Shown in pieces: positions 56,609 through 64,000 of a stretch of DNA of 64,000 bases. Where the stretch lies: NCBI GenBank assembly GCA_964468345.1, contig CAYXVZ010000017.1:28904-92903 (forward strand), written 5' to 3'. Within the stretch, counting starts at the first letter, position 1, and every line of letters begins with the position of its first letter. Both the position numbers and the translations under genes were made by a program. The notes beneath the pieces are model-generated. The model ran no database searches. It had not been told where the DNA came from and saw only the letters and a program-made list of their open reading frames with translations. The stretch is from DALYLB01 sp964468345. GTDB lineage: Bacteria; Acidobacteriota; Blastocatellia; RBC074.

Positions 56609-57802
56609 ATGAAAAGCACCTCTGAAATTCCGAAAGAAATCGAAGTTTTGCTCTGCTGCGCGCGCACGCGCCTGGATGCGCAGCGGAAAAAACAGTTGAA
56701 GGCGCTCCTGGCGAATGAACTGGACTGGCCTTATCTGTTGCGGATGGCGCGAAAGCACCGGCTGCGGCCGTCGTTGTATCAGCACCTGAACGAAAACTGC
56801 CCCGAGGCCGTGCCCGAATCGGCGCTCTATCAGCTTCGCCAACATTTTCAGCACAACTGCCGGCGCAATCTGTTTCACACGGGGGAACTGCTTCGGCTGT
56901 TGAATCTGTTCAGGGCGGAGGGAATCCAGGCCATTCCTTACAAAGGGCCGGCACTCACGGTTGCGGTGTACGGCAGCCTCGTGCTACGCGAATTCACCGA
57001 TCTCGACATTATGGTCCCGCCGGAAAACGTTTCGCGAGTTTGCGAGCTGATGCGCGCGGAGGGCTATCAACAGCATTTTCTGCTCGACGCCCAGCAGGAG
57101 ACTTCGTTTCAACGCTATCAGTCCGAGCATTGGTTTCGGCATCGCGAGAAGGGAACCGTGGTCGAAATTCACTGGAAGTTCGAGGCCGGTTATTTTTCCT
57201 TTCCGCTCGATCCGTCCGTGCCGCGAGCCCGCTTGCAAAAGATGTCGCTAAACGGGCAGGAGGTCTGGAGCTACGCGCCCGAGGATCTGTTTCTGTTGTT
57301 ATGCGTGCATGGCGCGAAACACCTGTGGAACCGGCTTCGCTGGATCGGAGATCTGGCTGAGATGGCGGATGTCTATCGCGAAATGAACTGGCCGTGGGTG
57401 CTGGAAGAAGCCCGTCAATTGGGCGTCGAGCGCATCGTCCTGCTTGGCGTATACCTGGCCCACGAACTGATGGGGGCGCGCTTTCCGCATGACCTGCTCG
57501 CCAAAGCGTCAGCCGAAGCGCAGATTCCCGCGCTGGCCGCGACCGTGCGCGAACACCTCGGCGAAGAAAAGGACGAGCCGCCCGGCATTCTGGAATCTTC
57601 GCGCTTTCATCTCAAAGCGCGCGAACGATGGCAGGATCGCACCCGCTATTGCGCCCGCCTCGCCGTCACGCCGACGGGCCTCGATTGGACCCTGATGCGG
57701 CTGCCGTCCCATCTTCTTCTGCTCTATTACCCGCTTCGTTTCGCCCGCCTGGCCACGAAATACGCCGTGGGTCTTTCTCCGTTCAAGTCCAGAGAGAATT
57801 GA
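56609..57802 (+). CDS. Nucleotidyltransferase-family protein (NTP_transf_5-like), lasso cluster
   Basis: 397 residues. The pol-beta-like site reads YKGPALTVAVYGSLVLREFTDLDIMV: Lys112, Gly122-Ser123, Asp131 and Asp133. The following EIHWKFEAGYFSFPLD and DLFLLLCVHGAKHLWNRLRWIGDLAEM segments are typical of the PF14907-like family often found beside lasso peptide genes. It probably moves a nucleotide to the peptide or to a carrier, but its partner is unknown. It is the last gene of the cluster on this strand; an inverted repeat with a following T-run closes it. Confidence 0.8.
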   Translation: MKSTSEIPKEIEVLLCCARTRLDAQRKKQLKALLANELDWPYLLRMARKHRLRPSLYQHLNENCPEAVPESALYQLRQHFQHNCRRNLFHTGELLRLLNLFRAEGIQAIPYKGPALTVAVYGSLVLREFTDLDIMVPPENVSRVCELMRAEGYQQHFLLDAQQETSFQRYQSEHWFRHREKGTVVEIHWKFEAGYFSFPLDPSVPRARLQKMSLNGQEVWSYAPEDLFLLLCVHGAKHLWNRLRWIGDLAEMADVYREMNWPWVLEEARQLGVERIVLLGVYLAHELMGARFPHDLLAKASAEAQIPALAATVREHLGEEKDEPPGILESSRFHLKARERWQDRTRYCARLAVTPTGLDWTLMRLPSHLLLLYYPLRFARLATKYAVGLSPFKSREN

Positions 57803-57806
57803 GCCG

Positions 57807-57895
57807 GGATGTGCCACAGAGGCGCGGAGACACAGAGGAAAGAAAAGAGAAACGTCTTCTTTCCTCTGTGTCTCAGTGCCTCTGTGGCACATCCC
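57807..57895. repeat. Inverted repeat, word CACAGAGG, probable terminator
   Basis: GGATGTGCCACAGAGG...AGACACAGAGGAAAGAA pairs with TTCTTTCCTCTGTGTCTC..CCTCTGTGGCACATCC, then CTTTTT. It ends the lasso cluster and meets the convergent SDR gene. A relative lies at 58726-58788 on the other side of the SDR gene. Confidence 0.85.
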
Positions 57896-57898
57896 TTT

Positions 57899-58693
57899 TT
57901 ACTGTGCGGTCCAGCCGCCGTCGATGAAGAGGGCGCTGCCCGTGACGAAGCTGGAGGCATCCGAGGCGAGGAAGAGGGCCGTGCCGGCGATTTCGTGCAG
58001 CTCGCCCCAGCGGCCCATCGGGATGCGCGAGACGAAGTCTTTATATTTCGCCGGATCGTTGAGCAATTGCCGGTTCATCTCGGTTGCGAAAGGGCCGGGA
58101 CAGATGGCGTTAACAGTGACGCCTTTGGTGGCCCATTCGAGCGCGAGCGTGCGCGTCATGCCCAGGATCGCGGCCTTTGACGACGCGTATGGCGCGCGGC
58201 CCGGAAGCGAGATGACCGACATGATCGAGCCGAGATTGATGATGCGGCCCCAGCCGCGCGCGGCCATGCCGGGACCGAAGGTTTTGGCGCATAAAAACGG
58301 CGCGGTGACATTGGTCGCCATCACCGATTCGAAATCGGCGACGGAAAGCTCTTCGATCGGGCCGCGCACGTTGATGCCGGCGTTATTGAGCAGAATATCC
58401 ACAGGGCCGAATTCGGCCTCGACCTGCGCGGCGAGACGCGCCACGTCTTCCTGACGGGTGACGTCCGCGGCAATCGCCAGCGCGCGCCGTCCCGTCGCCT
58501 CGGCGATTTCCTTCGCGGCGGTTTCGCAATCCGACAGCGTGCGGCCCGTCAGCACGACATCCGCGCCCGCCTCCGCCAGGGCTTCGGACATCACGCGGCC
58601 CAATCCCTTCGCGCCGCCCGTGATCAGGGCGCGCCGCCCCTCCAGTCGAAACAGATTCAATACATTCGTCTTCGTGCCATCCGGCAGATGCAT
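57899..58693 (-). CDS. SDR-family NAD(P)-dependent oxidoreductase
   Basis: 264 residues from the ATG at 58693 (GAGAAGAG upstream). The longer open frame to 59536 is noise over the Gfo/Idh gene. Cofactor motif ALITGGAKGLGRVMSEALAEAG, NNAG in DILLNNAGINVRG, and the active site Ser-Tyr-Lys in NLGSIMSVISLPGRAPYASSKAAI. C-terminal ITGSALFIDGGWTAQ-type ending is classic. Likely gluconate-5-dehydrogenase-like or a related sugar/alcohol oxidoreductase in the cytoplasm. It follows the Gfo/Idh/MocA gene on the same strand (113-bp gap). Confidence 0.9.
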   Translation of the reverse strand: MHLPDGTKTNVLNLFRLEGRRALITGGAKGLGRVMSEALAEAGADVVLTGRTLSDCETAAKEIAEATGRRALAIAADVTRQEDVARLAAQVEAEFGPVDILLNNAGINVRGPIEELSVADFESVMATNVTAPFLCAKTFGPGMAARGWGRIINLGSIMSVISLPGRAPYASSKAAILGMTRTLALEWATKGVTVNAICPGPFATEMNRQLLNDPAKYKDFVSRIPMGRWGELHEIAGTALFLASDASSFVTGSALFIDGGWTAQ

Positions 58694-58725
58694 TCTCTTC
58701 TCGCTTTCTATATTGAATGTGAATT

Positions 58726-58788
58726 TGCCACAGAGACACAGAGTCACAGAGGAAAGCCTCTCTTTCTGATCTCTGTGCCTCTGTGGCA
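58726..58788. repeat. Inverted repeat, word CACAGAGG
   Basis: TTGCCACAGAGACACAGAGT..AGAGGAAAG is mirrored by CTGATCTCTGTGCCTCTGTGGCAA. It sits between the Gfo/Idh/MocA and SDR genes. Confidence 0.8.
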
Positions 58789-58806
58789 ACGCTATTTGAG
58801 TCAAAT

Positions 58807-60162
58807 TTAAGCCCGCGGCAGGGCGGCTTTGAGTTCCTTGTCCCAGGGAGCGCGGTATTCGCGGACCAGCATCTTTTGGGCTTCGCGATCGCCGACGATT
58901 TCCTCCTTGGCGTCGTCCCAGCGGACCGAGCGGCCCAGCTTCATAGAGAGTGTGACCAGATGACAGGCGATCGAGGTCTTGTGGCCGCTCTCGACGTCCG
59001 AGATCGGTTGTTGCCGCGATTTGATGCAATCCAGAAAGTTGCGCACGTGCGGTTGAAACTGATCGCGCACCTGCTCGTAGCCGTCTTTTTTCATGGCCGT
59101 CGTGCGCGGCGCGGGCGTGCCGGTCGCGCGGCGCGGTTCGGTGAAGCGCGGAATCTGATCGTCGGCGGCGATGGTCGGATCCGGAATAATTTCGATGCCG
59201 CTGCGCTCCACGCGCAACACGCCTTTGGTCCCGCAGAATTCGAGGCTGCCGCCGCGCCGCATCGCGGAGACTTCGCTGTTCGACCAGTTGAGCACAAACC
59301 CCGGATAATCGAAGATCGCCTCGCAGACATCCGGCGTTTCGCCGAAGCCTTTCAATGAATAGCGTCCGCCGAACGCGGCTACCGATCGGGGCATGGCATT
59401 CATCACCCACTGCGCGATATCGACGTTGTGCGAAAGCAGGTTGGTCGTCTGCCCGCCGGAATAATCCCAGAACCAGCGGAAATGATAAATGCAGCGGTTT
59501 TTGTCGAAGGGACGCATCGGCGCGGGCCCGAGCCACATATTCCAGTCCTGTTCGCTGAGCGTTTCTGTGCCGACCGGTTGCATAAAGCCCGGATGAATAT
59601 TGCGGAAGCTCGCGATGCGTATGTTGCGGACGTCGCCGATCTCGCCGGCGCGAATCAGCTCCACGGCTTTTTTGTACTGCTCGCCGGACCGTTGCTGCGT
59701 GCCCGTCTGCACGATTCGTTTGTAATGGCGCGCCGCTTCGATCATCCAGCGCCCTTCGCGCAGGAAGAGCGTCATCGGCTTTTCGACATACACATCCTTG
59801 CCCGCGGCGCAGGCCATGATCGTCAGCAGGGCATGCCAGTGATCCGGCGTCGAAACGACGACGGCGTCGATGTCTTTGCGGTCATACATGCGCCGGAAGT
59901 CCTTGAAACCCTCCGGCTTTTTCCCGGATGTCGCGGCGGCGGTCTCGATGCCTTCCTGCAGGCGCGGCTCATAAACTTCGCAAATGGCCGCGACCTCCGC
60001 GTCCGGCATGGCCAGAAAATCCAGCAGGTGCCGCTTGCCGATCAATCCAATGCCGATAAAGCCGGTTCGGACGCGATCATTCGCGCCAAGCACGCGTCCA
60101 TACGAAGCGGCGCTGAGAACGCCCGCGCCGGCGGCTTTCAAAAAATTTCGTCGCTCTGTCAT
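58807..60162 (-). CDS. Gfo/Idh/MocA-family oxidoreductase, probably exported
   Basis: 451 residues. The start MTERRNFLKAAGAGVLSAASYG is a twin-arginine-like signal. The NAD(P) motif is TGFIGIGLIGKRHLLDFL, and the family core is DAVVVSTPDHWHALLTIMACAAGKDVYVEKPMTLFLREG with the EKP motif. The C-terminal domain contains YHFRWFWDYSGGQTTNLLSHNVDIAQW, typical of the planctomycete/acidobacterial exported group. Probably a sugar or sugar-acid oxidoreductase. It shares architecture but little local sequence with the gene at 30115. Confidence 0.9.
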   Translation of the reverse strand: MTERRNFLKAAGAGVLSAASYGRVLGANDRVRTGFIGIGLIGKRHLLDFLAMPDAEVAAICEVYEPRLQEGIETAAATSGKKPEGFKDFRRMYDRKDIDAVVVSTPDHWHALLTIMACAAGKDVYVEKPMTLFLREGRWMIEAARHYKRIVQTGTQQRSGEQYKKAVELIRAGEIGDVRNIRIASFRNIHPGFMQPVGTETLSEQDWNMWLGPAPMRPFDKNRCIYHFRWFWDYSGGQTTNLLSHNVDIAQWVMNAMPRSVAAFGGRYSLKGFGETPDVCEAIFDYPGFVLNWSNSEVSAMRRGGSLEFCGTKGVLRVERSGIEIIPDPTIAADDQIPRFTEPRRATGTPAPRTTAMKKDGYEQVRDQFQPHVRNFLDCIKSRQQPISDVESGHKTSIACHLVTLSMKLGRSVRWDDAKEEIVGDREAQKMLVREYRAPWDKELKAALPRA

Positions 60163-60182
60163 TGATGGCCTCCTGAAGAGAT

Positions 60183-60270
60183 ACGGAACAGACGGAAAGA
60201 ACGGAACAAACGGATCGGATCGAATTCTTGAGGATTGATCCGTCTGTTCCGTTATTTCCGTCGATTCCGT
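60183..60270. repeat. Inverted repeat, word CGGAACAGACGG
   Basis: ACGGAACAGACGGAAAGAAC..AAACGGATCGGATCGAAT pairs imperfectly with ATTGATCCGTCTGTTCCGTTATTTCCGTCGATTCCGT. It lies upstream of the divergent Gfo/Idh gene. Confidence 0.75.
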
Positions 60271-60574
60271 TTTTCTCGATTGTCATAGCAATCATGTCCA
60301 GTCAAATAAAATTTGATCTTCGTTTTTTGGGAGTCTTCCCGCTGGCTGATGACTTCGATACGATCTGCGCGGATTGTACGGCAGGTGCTTCCCGGAAGAA
60401 AAGAACGGGACATGGAAACACGGCAATTGGTGGAAAATTTATAGCTTGCCTCGTGCGGACGGATTGCGGTAGGCTTGCAGCTTCGCGATCGCACATCGAA
60501 TTGACCCGCCCCGCTCCAACACCCGAAATGCGCGTCGCAACCAGAACCCAGTTAGGGACCGCCGTTTGACTGTA
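60271..60574. other. Intergenic region, no gene supported
   Basis: About 300 bp before the glycosyltransferase. Only a weak 113-residue frame without ribosome site or recognisable motif. Presumably promoters for the divergent genes. Confidence 0.4.
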
Positions 60575-61852
60575 ATGAGAATCCTTGTCGTAAGTCTCTA
60601 TTATGAACCGGACAGGTGCCAGTCAAATGGCCCGATCGTTCGTGCCTTGTGTGAAGACTGGGCGGAGGCCGGTCATCAGGTGACCGTGCTGACGTCCTTT
60701 CCGCACCATAACTGTGATGCGGTCTGGCCGGAATATCGAGGACGCATTTTTCAGGATGACCGTGTCGGCAAAGTGCGCGTGATTCGGTCGTACATCTACG
60801 TTTCGAAAACCCGCTCGAGTCTCGGCCGTCTGCTCAATTATGTCTCGTTCAATCTTTCCTCGCTGCTGGCGGGATTGTTCACGGGGCCGCAGGATGTGAT
60901 TTTCGTGATGCCGCCGCCGCCGTTGACGACGGGAATCACGGCCTGGGTGCTGGGCGCGATCAAACGCATTCCCTATTGTTACAACCTGCAGGATATCTGG
61001 CCCGACGTCGCCGTGACGCTGGGGATGCTGCGCGGGCGCCGCGCGATCGCGTTCTTTCGTTGGATCGAGCGGTTCATCTATCGGCACAGCCGCAAGATTT
61101 TCGCCATTTCCGAAGAGTTCAAGGCGAACCTGCTGGCCAAGGGCGTTCCGGAATCGCGAATCGAGGTGATTCCGAATTTCACGGATACCGCGTTGATCCG
61201 GCCGCTGCCGCGCAACAACCGCTTTTCGCAGGCACAGGGATTGAATGCAAAGTATGTCGCCCTGTATGCCGGCAATCTGGGCGTATCGCAGGGATTGGAA
61301 GTCCTGCTCGATGCCGCCGAAGAATTGAAATCGCAGCCCGAGATCATGCTTCTCGTGGTCGGGCAGGGCGCATGCCGCGACCAGTTGATTGCCGAGGCCG
61401 CCCATCGCGGTCTGCCGAACATACGGTTTCTGCCGCTGCAGCCCGAAGCCGACGTGCCGTTGATTTACGCTTCTTCGGATGTGGCGCTGATTCCGCTGCG
61501 AAAAGGCGTGACGGAAAATTCGGTGCCGTGCAAAACGTACAGCATTATGGCATCGGGCAAACCCTATATCGCCAGCGTCGATGCGGGAAGTCATTTATGG
61601 AAACTGGCGGAACGCGCATCCTGCGGCGTTTGCGTTCCGCCGGAAGACGGAAAGGCGCTGGCCGCGGAAATTCGCCGGCTGCAGGCCGATCCGGCTCGTG
61701 CGCAGGCCATGGGAAAAAACGGGCGCGCTTATGTGGTTTCGCATTTCACCCGCGAGATGATCACCGCGCGCTATCGATTTGCGCTGGAAGCGCTTTTCGA
61801 AAATGCCGTTGTGACGACGATTCCCGGCCAGGCAACGCTTTCAAGCGAATAA
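60575..61852 (+). CDS. Glycosyltransferase family 4 (WcaI-like)
   Basis: 425 residues from MRILVVSLYYEPDRC at 60575. The N-terminal Rossmann domain includes EAGHQVTVLTSFPHH and IPYCYNLQDIWPDVAVTLG, very like WcaI/GT4 enzymes of exopolysaccharide clusters. The C-terminal donor domain has LYAGNLGVSQGLEVLLDAAEEL, NIRFLPLQPEADVPLIYASSDVALIPL and the E-x7-E-type region SVPCKTYSIMASGKPYIAS. It probably adds a sugar to a lipid-linked glycan at the cytoplasmic membrane. An epimerase gene follows 93 bp later. Confidence 0.9.
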   Translation: MRILVVSLYYEPDRCQSNGPIVRALCEDWAEAGHQVTVLTSFPHHNCDAVWPEYRGRIFQDDRVGKVRVIRSYIYVSKTRSSLGRLLNYVSFNLSSLLAGLFTGPQDVIFVMPPPPLTTGITAWVLGAIKRIPYCYNLQDIWPDVAVTLGMLRGRRAIAFFRWIERFIYRHSRKIFAISEEFKANLLAKGVPESRIEVIPNFTDTALIRPLPRNNRFSQAQGLNAKYVALYAGNLGVSQGLEVLLDAAEELKSQPEIMLLVVGQGACRDQLIAEAAHRGLPNIRFLPLQPEADVPLIYASSDVALIPLRKGVTENSVPCKTYSIMASGKPYIASVDAGSHLWKLAERASCGVCVPPEDGKALAAEIRRLQADPARAQAMGKNGRAYVVSHFTREMITARYRFALEALFENAVVTTIPGQATLSSE

Positions 61853-61945
61853 CTCACTGGGTTCATCACTACACATCCTGTCAATATTGGCGCAGTCGCC
61901 AGACTCCCTGAATAAAGATGGGGCTTACCAAGAAAGGATATATAA

Positions 61946-62896
61946 ATGGGAGATAACAAGCTGTATCTGGTTACCGGCGGGGCGGGCTTTATCGGTTCGC
62001 ATATCACCGAAGCACTGGTTCGCCGCGGAGACCGCGTTCGCGTTCTGGATAATCTGATTACGGGCCATCGCAAGAATATTGCGCATTTGATGGACAAGAT
62101 CGAATTCGTCGAGGGCGACATCCGGAATCTCGACGAAACCCGAAAGGCCATGGAAGGCGTGAACATCGTTTTTCACGAAGCCGCCATTCCGTCCGTGCCG
62201 CGATCGGTTGCCGATCCGGTTCTCAATCATGACTCGAACACAAACGGTACGTTTCACGTACTGCTCGCGGCGCGCGATGCCGGCGTCAAACGCGTCGTCT
62301 ATGCCGCGTCGAGTTCCGCGTATGGCGAAACCGAAGAGTTGCCGAAGCGCGAAACGATGTCGCCGAGTCCGCTCTCGCCTTATGCCGCCGCGAAACTGTT
62401 CGGCGAATACTATTGCCAGGTGTTCACCTCCGTGTACGGGCTGGAGACGGTTTCATTGCGGTATTTCAATGTTTTCGGTCCCCGGCAGGATCCGACCTCG
62501 CCCTATTCCGGCGTGATTTCGAAATTCGTCACGGCGCTGCTCAAGGGCGATACGCCGGTGATTTTCGGCGACGGCGAACAGTCGCGCGATTTCACCTATG
62601 TCGCCAACGTCGTCGATGCCAACCTGCGCGCCGCCGAAGCGCCCGCGGAAGCGTCGGGCAAAGTGATGAACATGGGCATCGGAGAGCGCATCACGCTCAA
62701 TCAACTGCTGGCCGAATTGCAGCGCATTCTCGGCACCAACCTGGCCGTTCGCTATGAAGAGGCGCGCGCCGGCGATGTCCGCCACTCGCTCGCCGATATC
62801 TCGCGCGCGGAGCAACTGCTCGGCTATCGTCCCATCGTCAAACTCGCCGAAGGCCTCGAACATACGGTTTCGTGGTATCGGGAGAATCTGGGATAA
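61946..62896 (+). CDS. NAD-dependent sugar-nucleotide epimerase (extended SDR)
   Basis: 316 residues behind AAGGA. Cofactor motif VTGGAGFIGSHITEAL, VVYAASSSAYGETEELP with the catalytic Ser, and YAAAK in SPLSPYAAAKLFGEYYCQVF. The C-terminal substrate part (LRYFNVFGPRQDPTSPYSGVISKFV, FGDGEQSRDFTYVANVVDAN) resembles UDP-glucose/UDP-GlcNAc 4-epimerases of the WbpP/Gne type. It likely supplies a sugar nucleotide to the neighbouring GT4 enzyme for surface polysaccharide. Confidence 0.92.
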   Translation: MGDNKLYLVTGGAGFIGSHITEALVRRGDRVRVLDNLITGHRKNIAHLMDKIEFVEGDIRNLDETRKAMEGVNIVFHEAAIPSVPRSVADPVLNHDSNTNGTFHVLLAARDAGVKRVVYAASSSAYGETEELPKRETMSPSPLSPYAAAKLFGEYYCQVFTSVYGLETVSLRYFNVFGPRQDPTSPYSGVISKFVTALLKGDTPVIFGDGEQSRDFTYVANVVDANLRAAEAPAEASGKVMNMGIGERITLNQLLAELQRILGTNLAVRYEEARAGDVRHSLADISRAEQLLGYRPIVKLAEGLEHTVSWYRENLG

Positions 62897-63040
62897 AGAA
62901 AGTCCAGAGAAGTCTCGGGAAGTCTAGAGAAGTCTCGAAAAGTCTGAGTTGCCAAAACGAAATTCAATTCGGACTTCTCAAGATTTCTCCAGACTTCTCC
63001 AGACTTCCCGAGACTTCTCCAGACTTCCCGAGACTTCTTC
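62897..63040. repeat. Inverted repeat built of 10-nt units (AAGTCT family)
   Basis: Units such as AGTCCAGAGA, AGTCTCGGGA and AGTCTAGAGA at 10-nt spacing begin at the epimerase stop codon. The right arm repeats AGACTTCTCC/AGACTTCCCG in the same 10-nt register. Fourth member of the family. Confidence 0.85.
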
Positions 63041-63182
63041 TTTCTTTCTTTTCCCTCTCCCGCATATTATCCTCCCGTTGCGGTTCATCCATCAGTCATC
63101 TTACGTTTCCCGGGCTGCGTTCGGTTGTTGACACGATGCCCATTGAATATAAATCCGCCCAGACGGGCGAAGAGGAGAATAA

Positions 63183-63866
63183 ATGAAGGTGCGAATTGGA
63201 AGTGTTCTTTTGTTGGCGTTGTTGTTAATGATTCCCAGCGTGGGGACGGCCGGCAATGATGCCCCCGAGCAGGCGACCAAAGCGGCCACGGTTTTTCGCG
63301 AGATCATGGCGATTCCGGACAAGGCGATTCCGATGACGGTGCTCGATCGGGCGACCTGCATTGCGGTCTTTCCGCGCGTGCTCAAGGCGGGCTTCATCGT
63401 GGGCGGCCGCGGCGGCCGCGGCGTGGCGAGCTGCCGAACGAAGAGCGGCTGGAGCGCGCCGGCGTATTTCAATCTCAAGGGCGGAAGCTTCGGCCTGCAG
63501 ATCGGCGCGCAGGCGACCGACTTCGTGCTGCTCTTTATGAATGACAGCGGCATGGAAAGCCTGCTCAAGAGCAAATTTGAAATGGGCGGCGACGCTTCGG
63601 TGGCCGCCGGCCCGGTCGGACGCACCGCGGCGGCGTCGACGGACCTGCGCCTGGACGCCCAGATTCTTTCGTATTCACGCAGCAAGGGCCTCTTCGCCGG
63701 CCTCGAACTCAAAGGCGCCGTGATCTCCCTCGATGAATCCGATATGCGCGACGCCTACGGCCAGAACTCCAATGCCCGCGATGTCCTCTCGGGCACGACC
63801 GCCACTCCCGCCACCGTCAAGATCTATCCCACGACGCTGGCAAGGTATTCGAAGAAACAGAAGTGA
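63183..63866 (+). CDS. SYLF-domain lipid-binding protein (YSC84-like)
   Basis: 227 residues with GAGGAG upstream and a signal peptide (MKVRIGSVLLLALLLMIPSVGTA). The SYLF/Ysc84 core is plain: IPDKAIPMTVLDRATCIAVFPRVLKAGFIVGGRGGRGVASC, WSAPAYFNLKGGSFGLQIGAQATDFVLLFMN, and AQILSYSRSKGLFAGLELKGAVISLDE. Eukaryotic relatives bind phosphoinositides; the bacterial periplasmic forms have no settled role. Transcribed after the epimerase but separated from it by a long inverted repeat. Confidence 0.92.
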   Translation: MKVRIGSVLLLALLLMIPSVGTAGNDAPEQATKAATVFREIMAIPDKAIPMTVLDRATCIAVFPRVLKAGFIVGGRGGRGVASCRTKSGWSAPAYFNLKGGSFGLQIGAQATDFVLLFMNDSGMESLLKSKFEMGGDASVAAGPVGRTAAASTDLRLDAQILSYSRSKGLFAGLELKGAVISLDESDMRDAYGQNSNARDVLSGTTATPATVKIYPTTLARYSKKQK

Positions 63867-63870
63867 GAAG

Positions 63871-63916
63871 GCAGTGGCGAGTGCTGAGTGCTGAGTGCTG
63901 AGTGATGAGTGCTGAG
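63871..63916. repeat. Tandem 7-nt repeats (GAGTGCT)
   Basis: GAGTGCT/GAGTGAT units follow each other at 7-nt spacing (about five units) directly after the SYLF gene. It resembles the STRR heptamers of cyanobacteria. The matching opposite arm, if any, would be beyond the window. Confidence 0.8.
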
Positions 63917-64000
63917 ATTCCTACCGTTTCCGAATGGGGTGTGATCGCGCTCGGTATGCTGTTGTTGGCAGGCGGCAAGATCTTGTTTAGCCGCCGCGCT
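63905..64000 (+). CDS. IPTL-CTERM sorting-signal fragment (open at window end)
   Basis: The frame begins ATG at 63905, directly after an in-frame TGA in the heptamer repeat, and reads MSAEIPTVSEWGVIALGMLL followed by LAGGKILFSRRA to the window edge. This is a complete IPTL-CTERM signal: IPTVSEWG, a hydrophobic helix, then Arg-Arg. Normally it ends a large exported protein; here nothing precedes it. It may be the stub of a deleted or split gene, or a very small protein. The start lies within repeats, so the true frame may differ. Confidence 0.5.
   Translation, partial: MSAEIPTVSEWGVIALGMLLLAGGKILFSRRA

Noticed and set aside
58694..59536. N-terminal extension of the SDR frame
   Set aside because: It overlaps the Gfo/Idh/MocA gene and repeat DNA in a different frame; the SDR fold starts normally after the ATG at 58693.

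Overview
The window looks like chromosomal DNA of an uncultured or little-studied member of the Acidobacteriota. The evidence is a secreted protein with a Solibacter-type C-terminal domain (TIGR03437-like), two very large Oar-like TonB-dependent receptors with an N-terminal carboxypeptidase-regulatory fold, a TIGR02999-type ECF sigma factor, CRTAC1/ASPIC and TPR proteins, Tat-exported Gfo/Idh/MocA oxidoreductases, an acidobacterial Ser/Thr kinase and an IPTL-CTERM fragment. The assignment is an inference from gene content. No rRNA, tRNA, CRISPR array, transposase or phage gene was recognised.

Layout. 1-7.0 kb: secreted hydrolases (clostripain-like peptidase cut by the window edge, amidohydrolase, CocE/NonD hydrolase), an acetyltransferase and a large secreted protein. 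7.5-13.6 kb: an unusual P-II protein, an ECF sigma factor, an outer-membrane barrel protein, and a kinase/pseudo-caspase pair. 13.8-33 kb: catabolism and uptake (NPP-type phosphodiesterase, ACS-family MFS transporter divergent from a TonB receptor with overlapping promoters around a GntR-like palindrome, PQQ dehydrogenase carrying its own haem domain, TPR and CRTAC1 proteins, a second TonB receptor, Gfo/Idh/MocA oxidoreductase, flavin amine oxidase). 33-46 kb: housekeeping and signalling (FtsH, TilS, adenosine deaminase, a TPR-LytS-LytTR operon, an M1 aminopeptidase, a sirtuin). 46.5-57.8 kb: a lasso-peptide biosynthetic cluster. 57.9-64 kb: SDR, a second Gfo/Idh/MocA protein, glycosyltransferase, epimerase, SYLF protein, and an IPTL-CTERM fragment.

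The lasso-peptide cluster is the most interesting system. It has a split leader peptidase (B2 at 46489, PqqD-like RRE B1 at 47826), a 64-residue precursor with the leader motif YxxPxLxxxG, and an asparagine-synthetase-like cyclase whose glutaminase Cys2 is Ser. It also has an unusually rich set of candidate tailoring genes: a 2OG-Fe(II) oxygenase, an HPr-kinase-like protein, a JmjC/cupin oxygenase, a PRMT-like methyltransferase with an apparent N-terminal RRE-like domain, an HTTM-like membrane protein with a small partner, a sulfotransferase-like protein and a nucleotidyltransferase. The predicted 18-residue core has Asp at position 8 (ring closure), Arg at 2 and 7, and a C-terminal Ser. That fits ring closure, a possible arginine-methylation site and a kinase-target Ser in one peptide. 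No dedicated ABC exporter is visible.

The second striking signal is between the genes. Most of the longer intergenic gaps hold a long inverted repeat whose arms are built from short near-identical words. Several word families recur at different places in the window; one has a strict 10-nt period, and two arm pairs match perfectly over 40 and 44 bp.
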